A stretch of DNA of 64,000 nucleotides from Adiantum capillus-veneris (GCA_014529385.2 CM043945.1:93996612-94060611); one strand, 5' to 3'. Counted from the first letter of the stretch, positions 23,501 through 32,908 are shown. Numbers and translations: made by a program. Notes: generated by a model from the letters alone, not told the origin.

Positions 23501-25404
23501 AGACTCTAATCTCTATTTTAACCAAGACGGTAGAAGCTCATCTCACTGATTGGGATTTGAAGTTGACATCTGCTCTATGGGCTTATCGTACTGCTTATAA
23601 AGTGGCTATTAATTGTACGCCATTCAAAATGGTATACGGCCAAGAAGTGGTTATGCCTTGGGAGTTTGTCATTCCTAGTCTTAGGGTAGCTTCGCAAGAA
23701 GGATGGAATGGTAACCCCTTAACCGAGCATTTGTATATCTTAGAAAAAATAGACGAAGAGAGACAATTGGCTGTGAAAAATGCTCTTGTGGAAAAGGATA
23801 GGAGAAAGAAGTGGTTTGATCGCCATGTGAAGGACAAGGACATCAAAGTTGGTGAAAAAGTCCTTATGTATGGAGTACGTAAAGAGAAGAAAAAGTTGAA
23901 ATATGCTGGTAAAGGACCATATAGAGTATGTGAAATTACCCCACAAGGTACCCTTCGTGTGGAAACTCTTGATGGAGTTGAAACCATTGGATTCCTCAAT
24001 GGGACTAAATTCAAAAGATATTATGATCCTTTAAGCCAAGAAGAACTACGGGCCATTCATCAAAAGAAGGCCGCCAAAGCACAAACCGAATTAAACAAGA
24101 TACAAGCTCAAGCTAAGGCTAAGGAGCGACAACAACGTATAAGACAAAAACGAGAGGCTAACCTTGGAGTCACAAATGCATTCCACGTGGAAATCGAAGA
24201 GGATTGGTTGGACTCTGACACACCTCTACGATACCCTATTGAGTTAAATAGTGCCTATGGAAAAGTGCTATATAACGCCTTATTGGACACGGGTGCTAAA
24301 TATAATCTGCTATCCTATGGGATGTGGTGTCAGTTAGGGAAGCCACCTCTATCTGAGAGTATTATCCAAGTCAAGGGTGTCAACAAGAAAAAAACTACGG
24401 TTTTTGGGATCTGGCACACTTCTGTCAGTTATGACAATGGAATTGTAGCTCAAGACTTTTTGGTCATGCCTACTGGAACTATGGAGGGTAATATAAACCT
24501 AGGACGCACGTGGATGATAGCCACCAAATGCACTATTGATTGGGGGACTGGGGGTGTCACAACGCAAAAACCAACTCTTATCCCTACAACTCAAGCCATA
24601 GTCCCTGAGATATTGCCTAAGGAAATAAAACCCAAGACATTGCATGTCCAGGAGGTTGAACCATACGTCCCCATAGCCCAACTCTCTAGATCTTCAACTG
24701 ATGTAGTTGAAAGAAAGCTTGAGACACACAAGAACCATCCTAATATAACAAAGAAAGCATACAAGTGGGTCCCTAAAGCTTCTTTAGTAACCATGGCTGA
24801 TGCTAAAAAACGGAAGCCTCGTAAGAAACGTCCCACTCGCTCCAAGAAATGTAAGAAAACGTGGCGCTGGATTCCTAAACGACTATTAAAAGCCCAAGGA
24901 TACTATGCTGGAAATGAGAAAATTTGGGTACCTAAACGTAAGATGTGTCCTTCCCTATCGACAACAAACCCATATGAGTCAAACAGTGTAACGCTAAAGC
25001 CAATTGCAGACCGTGGGAAGGGAAAGATCACAGAATGCTACACACCTAGTCCAGAGCTAGTTTGGGCTCCAAGGCAAACCCAATTTATTCCACCTAGCTC
25101 AGGAAGGGGGGAGTTCCATGAAGCTTCTAGCTCCTCATGTAATACATCCATAGAGGTAAAAGCTTCTACACAGCCTCCATCTATAGTAATGGACCTCAAT
25201 GAAGCTACAAAAGAATCCACACCTCCCAGTGTTCAAGAATCACCTGATAAACCACTTCAAGTTCGATCCTGGGAGAGTACCTTACCACCCTTGCAACTTG
25301 ACGAGGCACCTAGGGTAATAGAAAACTACTGGCAAAAATCCTCACCTATTACCAACTGGAACAATTGGTTTCAAAGGGTGACAAGCTCATTTCAAACGGT
25401 ATGA
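20503..25404 (+). CDS. Element B Pol polyprotein (RT, RNase H, integrase, second protease-like domain)
   Basis: An uninterrupted frame of about 1633 codons, offset from gag. The first ATG is at 20575, so expression may need frameshifting or a downstream start. Residues about 30-105 are acidic and Ser-rich. RT runs from about 290-560 ([32 protein letters not shown]) with catalytic FLDD at 476-479. RNase H is at about 610-740 (HIDASNFAIG; DHQALLYLV). Integrase has its HHCC zinc site near 830-870, D898 and D960, but K996 replaces the catalytic Glu. A second retropepsin-like domain has DTG at 1262-1264 and NLGRTWM. The tail is Lys-rich with W-x-P-K motifs. Order is typical Ty3/gypsy; the E-to-K change predicts an inactive integrase. 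Confidence 0.92.
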   Translation: MGHTRGGRGTTNWSTIALPLEDACMALIMFRGDTDSSIEDFDQHDSDTDSQSETDSESHELESGASLESKHSEGPSTSTDDSSSESEEDTNEDSFSEPDLNANQKQVSNKKKKNFKRRRYRANVRARIKKKRSSAEWLNYIGACDAQKKLVDDWGEYLQNVMWCRPRPHDIAQLEIIDKPKLSRTARRRQNQELARQHKKAEMEAQTKAQPESTDLHPAPEHFKSYTTGEAKVVYTKAQRIPIDGDNGIYDGPAIVKEIELADPGEESKPVFIAQDLTEVEEAVLKGLLKEFKDIFTWTYHDMKGVPPSVVQHTIPMISTAKPVQQRPYPMNPKYAKIIQEELEKLIKCGFIYPIEHFEWVSPIVIVPKKNGKLRVCMDLKKVNAATRRDHYPLPYSEHVLKRVAGKEAYRFLDGYSGYNQITIALEDQAKTAFITEFGVFAFRVMAFGLTNAPATFQRLINTSFKEYLREFCEDFLDDLCVYSSWKEHLSCLRKVFEKCRLYRISLNPFKCQFWVKHGVILGHIVSKNGISTDESKIKVILELPPPTNYKGVQRFMGHVGYYRRFILFFAEIARPLYKILIEFKWTEECDQASEQLKKTLASAPILRTPNWDVIFHVHIDASNFAIGCVLTQPGEHKLDYPISFASRQLNDVERNYTTTEREDLAMVYAVKKFRYYLLANKFVFYVDHQALLYLVNKPYSTGRITRWLLILLDFDFTIVVRPDKRHVMADHLSRIPNGEAPTGVDDELPDTSLFIVETMPGWSENIVNFLVNGFPPQELRKDIARRLVKECEPYFLIAGTLYRQGKDDILRRCACEDEYLYILQEAHMGIAGGHFLGDLIARKVLQSGYWWPTLFKDASLFTKGCDECQRYKTTQRKDRMPLHRIKVTPPFEKWGLDFVGPISPAARNTQSRYILVATDYVTKWAEAQASQKADARTTAKFLFENIITRFGCPFEIVSDNGTHFINEVIRELTTTFMISHHKSTPYYPQANGQAKSTNKTLISILTKTVEAHLTDWDLKLTSALWAYRTAYKVAINCTPFKMVYGQEVVMPWEFVIPSLRVASQEGWNGNPLTEHLYILEKIDEERQLAVKNALVEKDRRKKWFDRHVKDKDIKVGEKVLMYGVRKEKKKLKYAGKGPYRVCEITPQGTLRVETLDGVETIGFLNGTKFKRYYDPLSQEELRAIHQKKAAKAQTELNKIQAQAKAKERQQRIRQKREANLGVTNAFHVEIEEDWLDSDTPLRYPIELNSAYGKVLYNALLDTGAKYNLLSYGMWCQLGKPPLSESIIQVKGVNKKKTTVFGIWHTSVSYDNGIVAQDFLVMPTGTMEGNINLGRTWMIATKCTIDWGTGGVTTQKPTLIPTTQAIVPEILPKEIKPKTLHVQEVEPYVPIAQLSRSSTDVVERKLETHKNHPNITKKAYKWVPKASLVTMADAKKRKPRKKRPTRSKKCKKTWRWIPKRLLKAQGYYAGNEKIWVPKRKMCPSLSTTNPYESNSVTLKPIADRGKGKITECYTPSPELVWAPRQTQFIPPSSGRGEFHEASSSSCNTSIEVKASTQPPSIVMDLNEATKESTPPSVQESPDKPLQVRSWESTLPPLQLDEAPRVIENYWQKSSPITNWNNWFQRVTSSFQTV

Positions 25405-25411
25405 TCTACCC

Positions 25412-25424
25412 AAGGAAGGGGGGA
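25412..25424 (+). promoter_or_regulatory. Internal polypurine tract of element B
   Basis: AAGGAAGGGGGGAG lies just after the pol stop and is followed by TGTTTGTGG. Element A has the same GGAAGGGGGGAG, at about 31326-31338, in addition to its terminal tract. A second plus-strand priming site is plausible. Confidence 0.5.
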
Positions 25425-25504
25425 GTGTTTGTGGACATCCATCATTCACTTGCTTCCCTCTCAACCTTTCTCCGTGACCTCTTAATCTCCGATCTTAGGG
25501 AATG

Positions 25505-25514
25505 TATATATAAA
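25505..25514 (+). promoter_or_regulatory. Putative internal TATA box upstream of the small ORF
   Basis: TATATATAAAG in an intergenic stretch between pol and the 140-residue ORF, about 140 bp before its ATG. It could allow a separate subgenomic transcript. Evidence is sequence match only. Confidence 0.4.
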
Positions 25515-25650
25515 GCCTTATACTCACAAAAACAAGATAAAAAAGTAAAAGAGCAAGAGCCATCACACAAATCATAAAAACAAATTATGCACAAGAACAC
25601 GACCCTTGTAATATTTGCACTCTAACCATCATCTATTTGCGTGTACAGAT

Positions 25651-26073
25651 ATGGCTAGTATGCTAGAGTCATCCACTCCTGCCTTGGGTGAGAGGTACCC
25701 TCGTTACTTTTCACAAATATTTCACATGGTCTTTCCAGTGCTTGCATGTGAATGGGATTTGATAGGTACGCTAGCATGTGAGAGGAATTTTGAGGAGTTA
25801 GAATGGCTGATACGTCTCTTGACCACGTCTGATCCATACTTAGTAGAGAGCGTTTCTCCCATTGCACAAGCCTACCCTTTTGACCAAGATGACTATAGGC
25901 GTCTAGTGACCTTCTTAGTAAACATGGGCACCTATGATGAAGAAGAAAATTTACATGACTACACGGATGGCACATATGGTCTCATGGATGATGACTTTGT
26001 TTATCTCGATGACGAGGATAGGGGTTTAGCCTTAGGGTTTCCCCCCAACCTCTACAATATCCTATTCCCTTGA
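25651..26073 (+). CDS. Element B extra ORF between pol and 3' LTR, 140 aa, unknown
   Basis: Starts MASMLESSTPALGERYPRYF and ends NLYNILFP. It is strongly acidic in the second half (YDEEENLHDY, MDDDFVYLDDEDRG). No signal peptide, membrane segment or known domain is evident. It sits where Athila/Tat-type elements may carry an additional or envelope-like gene, but nothing here suggests an envelope protein: no hydrophobic transmembrane stretch is seen. The TATA-like signal at 25505 and its own ATG with ACAGAT context suggest separate expression. Function unknown; it may be an accessory protein. Confidence 0.5.
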   Translation: MASMLESSTPALGERYPRYFSQIFHMVFPVLACEWDLIGTLACERNFEELEWLIRLLTTSDPYLVESVSPIAQAYPFDQDDYRRLVTFLVNMGTYDEEENLHDYTDGTYGLMDDDFVYLDDEDRGLALGFPPNLYNILFP

Positions 26074-27428
26074 CTCTATAGGTGGAGTGCAAATAATTAG
26101 GTTAGGGTTCCTTATGTTTTTTGTTGTGTTCAATAAGTGTTGGTACCTTTTCCCACTAATGTGCCTCCTGGAGGTATTCCTTTTGTTTCCTAGTGTGTAC
26201 AGGAGCGTGTTGCTATTGATAGGATTTGGACCTTCATGGAACCTTTCTCTCGTTCACACTTCAAATCAAGCGCGACCATCAACACAAACAGGTGTTTTAT
26301 GTCCATTAGCATTGCCCTTATCTTTTTGCATCCATGTTTGTCTGCTTTGATTGTGATTGGTAGCATAATATTCAGCGCATTTGCTTAGTATCAAACATTT
26401 AATTCAATGTAATGTTTTGTCATAATCACTTGTCTAGGTTTAAAAATCAAGCAGTCCGACTAAGCTAGTTTGACCAAGCTACGTATTAGAAATCTTCTCT
26501 TAATACCATGGGGAATGCCTTCCTAATAAGCAATGGTTACTTAGGTTCTTAATCCAATTTAGGCAGCATTGTGTGAAATGTACTAGGGCTTTCTAGTGGG
26601 CTTAACCCTATTGACCTTTAGCTTAAGTATTATGAAGGGAGTTTACTAATGTGATGAGCCTGGGGAGGGTAACAGTGTTATATGACCCCCCAAAGTTACA
26701 AAAGTAAAACGCTGAAAATGAACAAACAAAAAATCAAAGTGCCACAATGTAAAATTTTAAGCTGGAAGAGAAATCCCTGCTTAAATTGGTACTTCACTCA
26801 CATGTATCGCCTATGGTACTAGAGCCCTAGAGGTTCCCAGTGTGGGCGCTTTTCCTTGAAAAGCAAAAAACCCAAGGCATACAAAATAAGCACACACATC
26901 AAAACTGAATCAATGTGAAAAGACTTTGGGGGGTCAAAGAAAAGGTAATCAGCTAGGCGATGATTTCATGAGAAATTCCTTTTATCGTAGCTTAACTACA
27001 AGGTCTTCTAGGTATAGCCTCTAGTTAGCCCTCGAACATCAAATACTTGGCTCTCGCGATTAAACAACTTAATTGACCAGAAAAAATTGAGAAGTTACCC
27101 ATGGTATTAATAGTCGAGCTCTAGTGCCTTTTGACCGTTAAATTAGCGACCCCGGAGTTGTTTAATTTTTTACCTTTACATCTGTTTATGCATTTGATTA
27201 TATTGCAATTTAATGTTTATTGCTGACAAATTGTCTAAAATTTTGTTACCAATCAATTTGTCTGTCTATTGCATATGATTTTTAATTGTATATGAGAATG
27301 CAATTACTGTGGCAATGTTGTTTGATTTTGTAGTGATTGAAGAAGACTACGCACATCCATGTCGATTGCTCTCCCATCTCGATGAACGAGCTTCAACTGG
27401 ATAGCTTTCGAGGACGGAATCTACATCA
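26074..27428 (+). other. Element B 3' untranslated region
   Basis: About 1.35 kb, AT-rich, with no credible gene. It ends with CTTTCGAGGACGGAATCTAC shortly before the purine tract, a type of phrase common just upstream of plant gypsy 3' LTRs. Confidence 0.55.
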
Positions 27429-27440
27429 GGAAGGGGGGCA
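27429..27440 (+). promoter_or_regulatory. Polypurine tract of element B
   Basis: GGAAGGGGGGCA immediately precedes the right LTR start TGTTAACCC. Confidence 0.85.
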
Positions 27441-27745
27441 TGTTAACCCTCACAGCACACGGACACCCTATGATCTATAAACGTTGTATTATTTAGAGTC
27501 AGGTACCGGGCTTGTCGGACCAATAGGAACAGGGTAAGGGTGATCGCCGATGACAGGCGCACTCTAACTGGAATATTCAAGGAGTTAGTTGGCTAAGTAT
27601 GGGCGCCCAAGTGTGAATGGGGTGAGCTCATATAAAAGCCACTAAACCTAATTTTTACTCATTCTCTCATTGTGCAATAGAAGCTGCTCTTGCTCCATCT
27701 CCACCTTCTCCTTCACCATCTCCTTGTGTGTGTGTGTGTGTGTAC

Positions 27746-27782
<37 letters not shown>

Positions 27783-27993
27783 TGAGAGGGTGTGTGTGAT
27801 CGAGCGTTGCGGCGGCACGACGGCGGCGAGGCGGTTGAGCGCGGTGTAGCGGCGTCTCCCTCTTCTTCGCGGCGCGGGAATCCTTCATTCGCAACTACGC
27901 AGGAAGGTGAGTGACACACCATTCTTCCTTGTGAGCTTGTCTGTTGTATGACTGTGTGCTAGGAGCCTTTGTGGCTTGCACACGGCGCGTAGC

Positions 27994-29393
27994 ATTAGAA
28001 AATTTCGGAGGTCATTTGGAGGGCCTTGTAAGAAATTGTATTTCTCTCTCTAGAAACTTTTTTTAAAATGCACTTGCACCTTGTGAGTACATCCAAAAGG
28101 ACAACCAGACACTCTAAAAAGTAGATTTATATTCCCAATCGTCATTGAAAACGGTCACTTTTTTATTTAATGCGAGTGTCTTTTTCAGGAGGCAGGTGCG
28201 GCGCATTCAATGCAGCTTACGTCATCACTGAAAGTTGAAAAGTCACAAACTGTAAAATAGTGATAGATTTTGAGGATTTTGACACCACCAATGCATCCGG
28301 AACGCCAAAAAACCCTAAAAACGAATGTCTACTTGTCTCATTCCGACATCCGGAGAGGCAAAAAATGTCAAAAAACCCCCAAAAATGGGCTTTTTACTTA
28401 AGGCGCGCGAGGAGGCATTCTAAAATTTTAGAATGCCCCTCTACGCGCCGTTAGTACAAAGCTCCTTTTAGTGATTTTTGGACACTTATCTTTCCAAAAA
28501 GCCCCTTTTTAGAGGTTTTTGGACATTTTCCTCTCAAAAAGCTCCCTAAAAAAAGGAAAAAAGGGCCTTTTTACTAACGGCGCGCGAGGAGGCATTCCAA
28601 AATTTTGGAATGCCCCCTCGCGCGCCGTTAGTACAAAGCTCTTTTTAGTGATTTTTGGACACTTATCTTTCCAAAAAGCCCCTTTTTAGAGGTTTTTGGA
28701 CATTTTCCTCTCAAAAAGCTCCATAAAAAGAGGAAAAAAGGGCCTTTTTACTAACGGCGCGCGAGGAGGCATTCCAAAATTTTGGAATGCCCCCTCGCGC
28801 GCCGTTAGTACAAAGCTCCTTTTAGTGATTTTTGGACACTTATCTTTCCAAAAAGCCCCTTTGTAGAGGTTTTTGGACATTTTCCTCTCAAAAAGCTCCC
28901 TAAACAGAGGGAAAAGGGGCCTTTTTACTAACGGCGCGCGAGGAGGCATTTCAAAATTTTGGAATGCCCCCTCGCGCGCCGTTAGTAAAATGTTCTTTTA
29001 GGGGTTTTTGACATTTTTGGCCTCTTTGGATGTCTGAGCGAGGCAATTGGACATTTATTTCTAGGAGATATGTGCGTTCCAGACGCATTGACAGTATCAA
29101 AAGTTTCAAAATCTTCCACCACTTGATAGTTTTGTGACTTTTTGAGTTCTATTGATGACGTAGCCCGTATCAAATGCACCGCATCTACCTTCTGAAAAAG
29201 GTGCTCGCATTAAATAAAAGAGAGTGCTCGTCTCAAGGACCACTAGATTATTAAATGAGGAGAGGGACACCTTTTATATTTTTGTTAATATCAATCTATT
29301 TTTCTACGTAACGTAGGCTTTTCTCTCATTGGAGAAGCTTATTTTCCTCTCTCTACCAAAAGGCCCTCCAAAAGACCCCCGAAATCTCCTAAT
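27994..29393. mobile_element. Fold-back (long-TIR) non-autonomous DNA element
   Basis: Insertion of 1.4 kb in the right LTR of element B. Its ends are inverse: ATTAGAAAATTTCGGAGGTC at left and, on the opposite strand from the right, ATTAGGAGATTTCGGGGGTC. Homology of the two ends continues inward for over 350 bp, patchy at first and clear from about 28160-28390 against 29000-29220. Each arm has a 64-65 codon frame, and the two frames resemble one another (shared FDT.NASGT and RHP). The centre is a hairpin array. The duplicated target is only GC or GCA. There is no transposase. The superfamily is unclear: long arms resemble fold-back or MULE elements, but the short target copy does not fit MULEs. 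Confidence 0.85.
28394..28987. repeat. Array of four ~62-bp hairpins at ~178-bp spacing
   Basis: Near-perfect palindromes of the form TACTAACGGCGCGCGAGGAG ... CTCGCGCGCCGTTAGTA lie at about 28394-28457, 28570-28633, 28748-28810 and 28926-28987. The arms meet at CCAAAATTTTGG with no loop. Only one mismatch per stem is seen in copies 2 and 3. The stretches between (GCTCCTTTTAGTGATTTTTG, AAAAAGCCCCTTTTTAGAGG) are direct repeats. The whole is a tandem array of about 178-bp units. Confidence 0.92.
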
Positions 29394-29413
29394 GCAAGTC
29401 CCTAGCCGTGACA

Positions 29414-31448
29414 CACTCAAATATGGTTACGAAAAATTCTATGAAGGTAACACTCAAATATGGTTACCAAAGTAATAGCATGGACCTAGCCACCTCAACC
29501 AACGAGTTCTACAAAGAACAAGATACGCTATAAACGCAAGACAAATGACTCAAATAGGAGAAAGAAAAACCACAAATGGCAGAAGAAAAGACCTTCCAAG
29601 CAAGAAATGCGACAAGTTTGGGTTCCAAAGTTAGACCTTATCCAAGCTACCCAACAAACACAGATGCAGCAATAGATGATTCCAGTGAAGCTACTCGAAG
29701 CACAAGGATTCTATGAAGGTAACACTCAAATATGATCAACCAAGAGAAATTAGGCAGCACAAGCTTCTACCCAAAGCAGACAAAGATAACTAACAGCCAA
29801 CAGAAGCCAATTACAACCAAGGCTACTGCAATCTCTAGATAGATACATCGTTATCAACTCCAAAATCAAGGATTCTTCAAAGGAAATCATCAAATCTGGA
29901 TATTGAAGCCTAGTGTCCATCAAGTCAACAAGCAAAAGGAGAAAATACAAAATACTGTCACACAAGGACCAAATACAAGGTGAATTCCAAAATCTCTAGT
30001 GGAAACTCAATCACAAATAACACACACCTCTCAACAATTTCTTCTAATGGGAGATAAATCAAAGGCTACAATAGTCCCTACAAGAGCTGAAGGACTTCTT
30101 TCACAAAGTAGTGTGAACACACAGTAAGCAAGTCAAGAGGAGCCAAAATATGCCAACCTACTCAACAAAATGGTGGCATCCAATGAACAATACAATGGTA
30201 GAGGCCTAAATTTCCAAAACTTATGGAATTGGGTTTCTGGTCTTGAACAGGTAAGTCCAAGTCGCCATTAAAAACACATGGCATAAAAGTCAGAGTCGGG
30301 CAGCTAAGCCACTGAATGAGCGAGGCGTTAGTCCCAAACCTTCTAGGTACTGCTCAAGCTGAAAGAGTTGAGCATACTTATGTTGCGTTGCTCATGCTAA
30401 TATAGGTGAGCATAAGAGTCGAAGTCAATGTAGTATAGTCCGGGTAATTGAAGGAGGAATTCCAAAAGACTCTCATGCACTTAGCACATTGAGATATGAT
30501 TGGAGAAGCTTCTACATCGAAAACCCTTCTTGGAAATGTGAAAGCTACTAAGACGTCCTTTTATGTCACATGTCCTGCAATTGTTCCTTGAAGCAACCAT
30601 CAACTCCATCTCTTACACTACATGCTTTTGTTCGACAAATCTCTCATAAGCATATAGAGTGTCCCATAATTGGCACTTGCATTAGGCACTCTTCCTTTGT
30701 TTCTCAAAAGTACTCACCTTGCATACAGGTACTTCAAATCCAAATGCTCAAATCTAATAAGAGAGTATACCAAAGGAACTTTTTCCCACCGGGTTTTTTC
30801 CCTTTGATCATCCAGGTTTTAGACCCTAATCTAGAAACCCTCATCATCAACTTCTTATATATATTCCTTCTACATCAACAATAACGAAATGGCTACCCAA
30901 ATCAATCGACAACGACTTGGAGCAGAAACTATAGGTCTCCATATGCTTATCAAGAGCATTTTTTATCTCCAAGGTTGACAACAAAGATCCATCAAAAAAT
31001 GGCAAGTCAAAGAATGGCCTACAACGACAAGCAATGAAAAATTCAGCAAGCAAGCTATCCACAACAATCAAAAGTAACTCACATAGATCTTCAACATTAC
31101 TGACCTATTGCAGACAACTCAAATTGCAGTGGACATGGAAAGCAAACCCAAGATAAAGTCCATGCCACGAAGAGGATCGGTTCTACAAACTCAAAAACAT
31201 GAAAATCCCTCTTCATGGCGGCCAAGACTGGCAACAACGAGGAGAATGCACAACAAGAAGAAAAGTTGCCTCAACAATCAAGCTCAAATCACAAATCAGC
31301 AACACGATAGCTATGAATCACTCTAGGAAGGGGGGAGCATCATCAACGACAAAGCACTTCCCATGCTGAAGTCCAACCTTGAAGACAAAGCTGAAGACAA
31401 CCCTATGACAAGACTGCACAAGGTTGTGTCAAGGGATGACATGAATTA
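29414..31448 (+). other. Element A 3' part, resumed after element B
   Basis: Continues the 37-bp unit cut at 8853, then a third copy of the 165-bp block at about 29472-29640. In-frame remnants EAQGFYEGNTQI (about 29695-29736) and QGFFKGNHQIWILK (about 29866-29907) follow the same peptide pattern. A TATATATA at about 30856 precedes ATGGCTACC at 30889, a 29-codon frame in the position of element B's extra ORF. A first purine tract GGAAGGGGGGAG is at about 31326-31338. The rest shows no gene. Confidence 0.6.
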
Positions 31449-31460
31449 GGAAGAGGGGAA
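31449..31460 (+). promoter_or_regulatory. Terminal polypurine tract of element A
   Basis: GGAAGAGGGGAA directly before the LTR start TGTTTGAAAATAG. Confidence 0.75.
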
Positions 31461-31932
31461 TGTTTGAAAATAGATCAAACGTGCGTCCAACTGGTCAATT
31501 GAATGGGTGCCCAACTGGTCGAGTTCTTAGACCATAGGACGACTTTTCTGGCATGTTCTGTTGCAGTTTTCAGGACCTTTCTCATGATGGATCGTGATTT
31601 TGGTACCTTGTCGGATTGTGACCAGACTTGGTAGGATTGTGCCCGTAGGTGTCCTAGACCTCCTCCTAAAGTTTCATTACATTTTGAGTCCGTTCGAGTG
31701 CCGAAATGGCGTCATGACCTACAGTTGTGAGAAAGGACATAGGCAGATTTCCCTTATCATTGAGTGTTGGTTTGCATGTAGAGTTGTTGTGTTTTCTTGT
31801 TAAGGTTCACTTCTTGAGACTGACAATCTTAAAGAGTCTCCGTGCCCCATCCAAGTCACTTCCCTGAGTATTGACATTATGTTAGTACCAAAAAGCTATG
31901 TTGCAGACGTCCGTCGCGGCGACCCCCTAACA
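31461..31932 (+). repeat. Element A right LTR
   Basis: Starts TGTTTGAAAA, ends CCCCCTAACA. From 31522 on it matches 229-642. It is shorter near its start than the left and reversed copies, which suggests an internal deletion covering the transcription-start region. The 5 bp after it are CACAT; the partner is outside the window. Confidence 0.8.
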
Positions 31933-31937
31933 CACAT

Positions 31938-31938
<1 letters not shown>

Positions 31939-31996
<58 letters not shown>
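31939..31996. repeat. (CT)n microsatellite
   Basis: About 58 bp of pure CT, starting six bases beyond element A. Confidence 0.95.
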
Positions 31997-32001
<5 letters not shown>

Positions 32002-32865
32002 ACAGTAGTTCAAGGGCAGGTTCAACTCTCGTCGTTGGATAGATCTTTAAGGTCTCTTGGGATAGTTTCCTTCGACGCTAACTTGAATAACATGTATAGA
32101 GTTCAACTCTCCTCATCGGATATATATTTAAGGTCTCTTGGGATAGTCTCCTACGACGTTAAAATTCTCTTCTTCTTCTTCTCTCTTGTTTTAGGCAAAA
32201 CCATCTCCATTCGAAATTCGAGGAAAAATTCCGCCAGTAACCTTTGCCTCTCAAAACTGACAAAGTTAGAATCTCCATAGAGAAACTAGTAAAAATTTGT
32301 TGATTTGCATGAGTAGCAATGTTTCAAAAAAATGTGCCTTAGCTTAATATCGTGCCAGTTTCAATTAAAAAAATGCCAATTGGGAGCAAGAGGAAAAGGA
32401 GAAATCCCGCCCCAAAATAGAGAAAAATAGTGCAAAAAAACAAAAAGATAACCTAATTTGCTAAAAATTCCTCTTGGCAAATTGAAATTTGCATGTTTGG
32501 AAAAATAATTTTTCCTGAACACTGATGAGCAACTACAAGCCTAAAGATGGAGCATATGGCCATTACGTCCCTAATAGCTTTGTGAGAAAGTGACCCATTC
32601 ATCCTTAATCAATCTAACATGATGAATGGGGGAAGCTCATCATAAGTAACCTCATCAAGCAAAACCATAATATTGTGGATCTTCTCCTTTTTCTTTTCCT
32701 TGCTCCATTTCTTCTTCTTCTGTTTGTCCAATGCTGCCTTCTTTGTTCTTTCTCTCTCTACCACTGCGCCGCGAGGTGCACCCTTGAAGGTACTTTAGAT
32801 GGTGCAGTTTAGATGGCACTCAAGTGTTGTGGAAAAAACATTTTTGAGTACAAACCGCCACAAGA

Positions 32866-32908
<43 letters not shown>

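Larger units (their letters stand above)
8854..29413 (+). mobile_element. Element B: Ty3/gypsy-like retrotransposon nested in element A
   Basis: Bounded by LTRs starting TGTTAACCCTCAC and ending GTGACA (GTGATA in the left copy). It is flanked by CACTC at 8849-8853 and 29414-29418, a 5-bp target duplication. Order: LTR, tRNA-Asp-type primer site, leader, gag, protease, RT, RNase H, integrase, second protease-like domain, extra ORF, purine tract, LTR. This is Ty3/gypsy order and most like the Athila/Tat lineages. The two LTRs are nearly identical by eye, so it is younger than element A. It is interrupted by element C and by the fold-back element. Confidence 0.92.
27441..29413 (+). repeat. Element B right LTR, interrupted
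   Basis: Positions 27441-27994 and 29397-29413 together match the left LTR. The missing join is exactly where GCGTAGCAAGTCCC of the left LTR is opened by the fold-back element. It ends GTGACA and is followed by the target copy CACTC. Confidence 0.92.
1..31932 (+). mobile_element. Element A: outer Ty3/gypsy-like LTR retrotransposon, RT-less
   Basis: Outer element of the nest. It has a left LTR ending at 642, a tRNA-Asp-type primer site at 644, a long leader, decayed gag and protease frames (3492-8046), a repeat-rich 3' part resuming at 29414, a purine tract at 31449-31460 and a right LTR at 31461-31932. No reverse transcriptase, RNase H or integrase motif is visible between the protease (to 6958) and the 3' repeats. 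It therefore looks like an internally deleted, non-autonomous derivative. Its frames are homologous to parts of element B, so both belong to one superfamily, probably Athila/Tat-like. The left boundary lies outside the window. Confidence 0.8.

Noticed and set aside
25651-26073. Envelope-like protein
   Set aside because: No signal peptide or transmembrane segment is visible in the 140 residues.
25425-26100. A separate LTR starting TGTTTGTGG after the internal purine tract
   Set aside because: No second copy, no matching end followed by a primer site, and a real frame lies inside; an internal purine tract is simpler.
28686-28949. 87-codon minus-strand frame in the fold-back element
   Set aside because: It follows the 178-bp tandem repeat and repeats its own sequence; it is better explained by the hairpin array.
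28394-28987. CRISPR-like spaced repeats
   Set aside because: Units are tandem and the parts between hairpins are also repeated, so there are no unique spacers; the context is a plant transposon.
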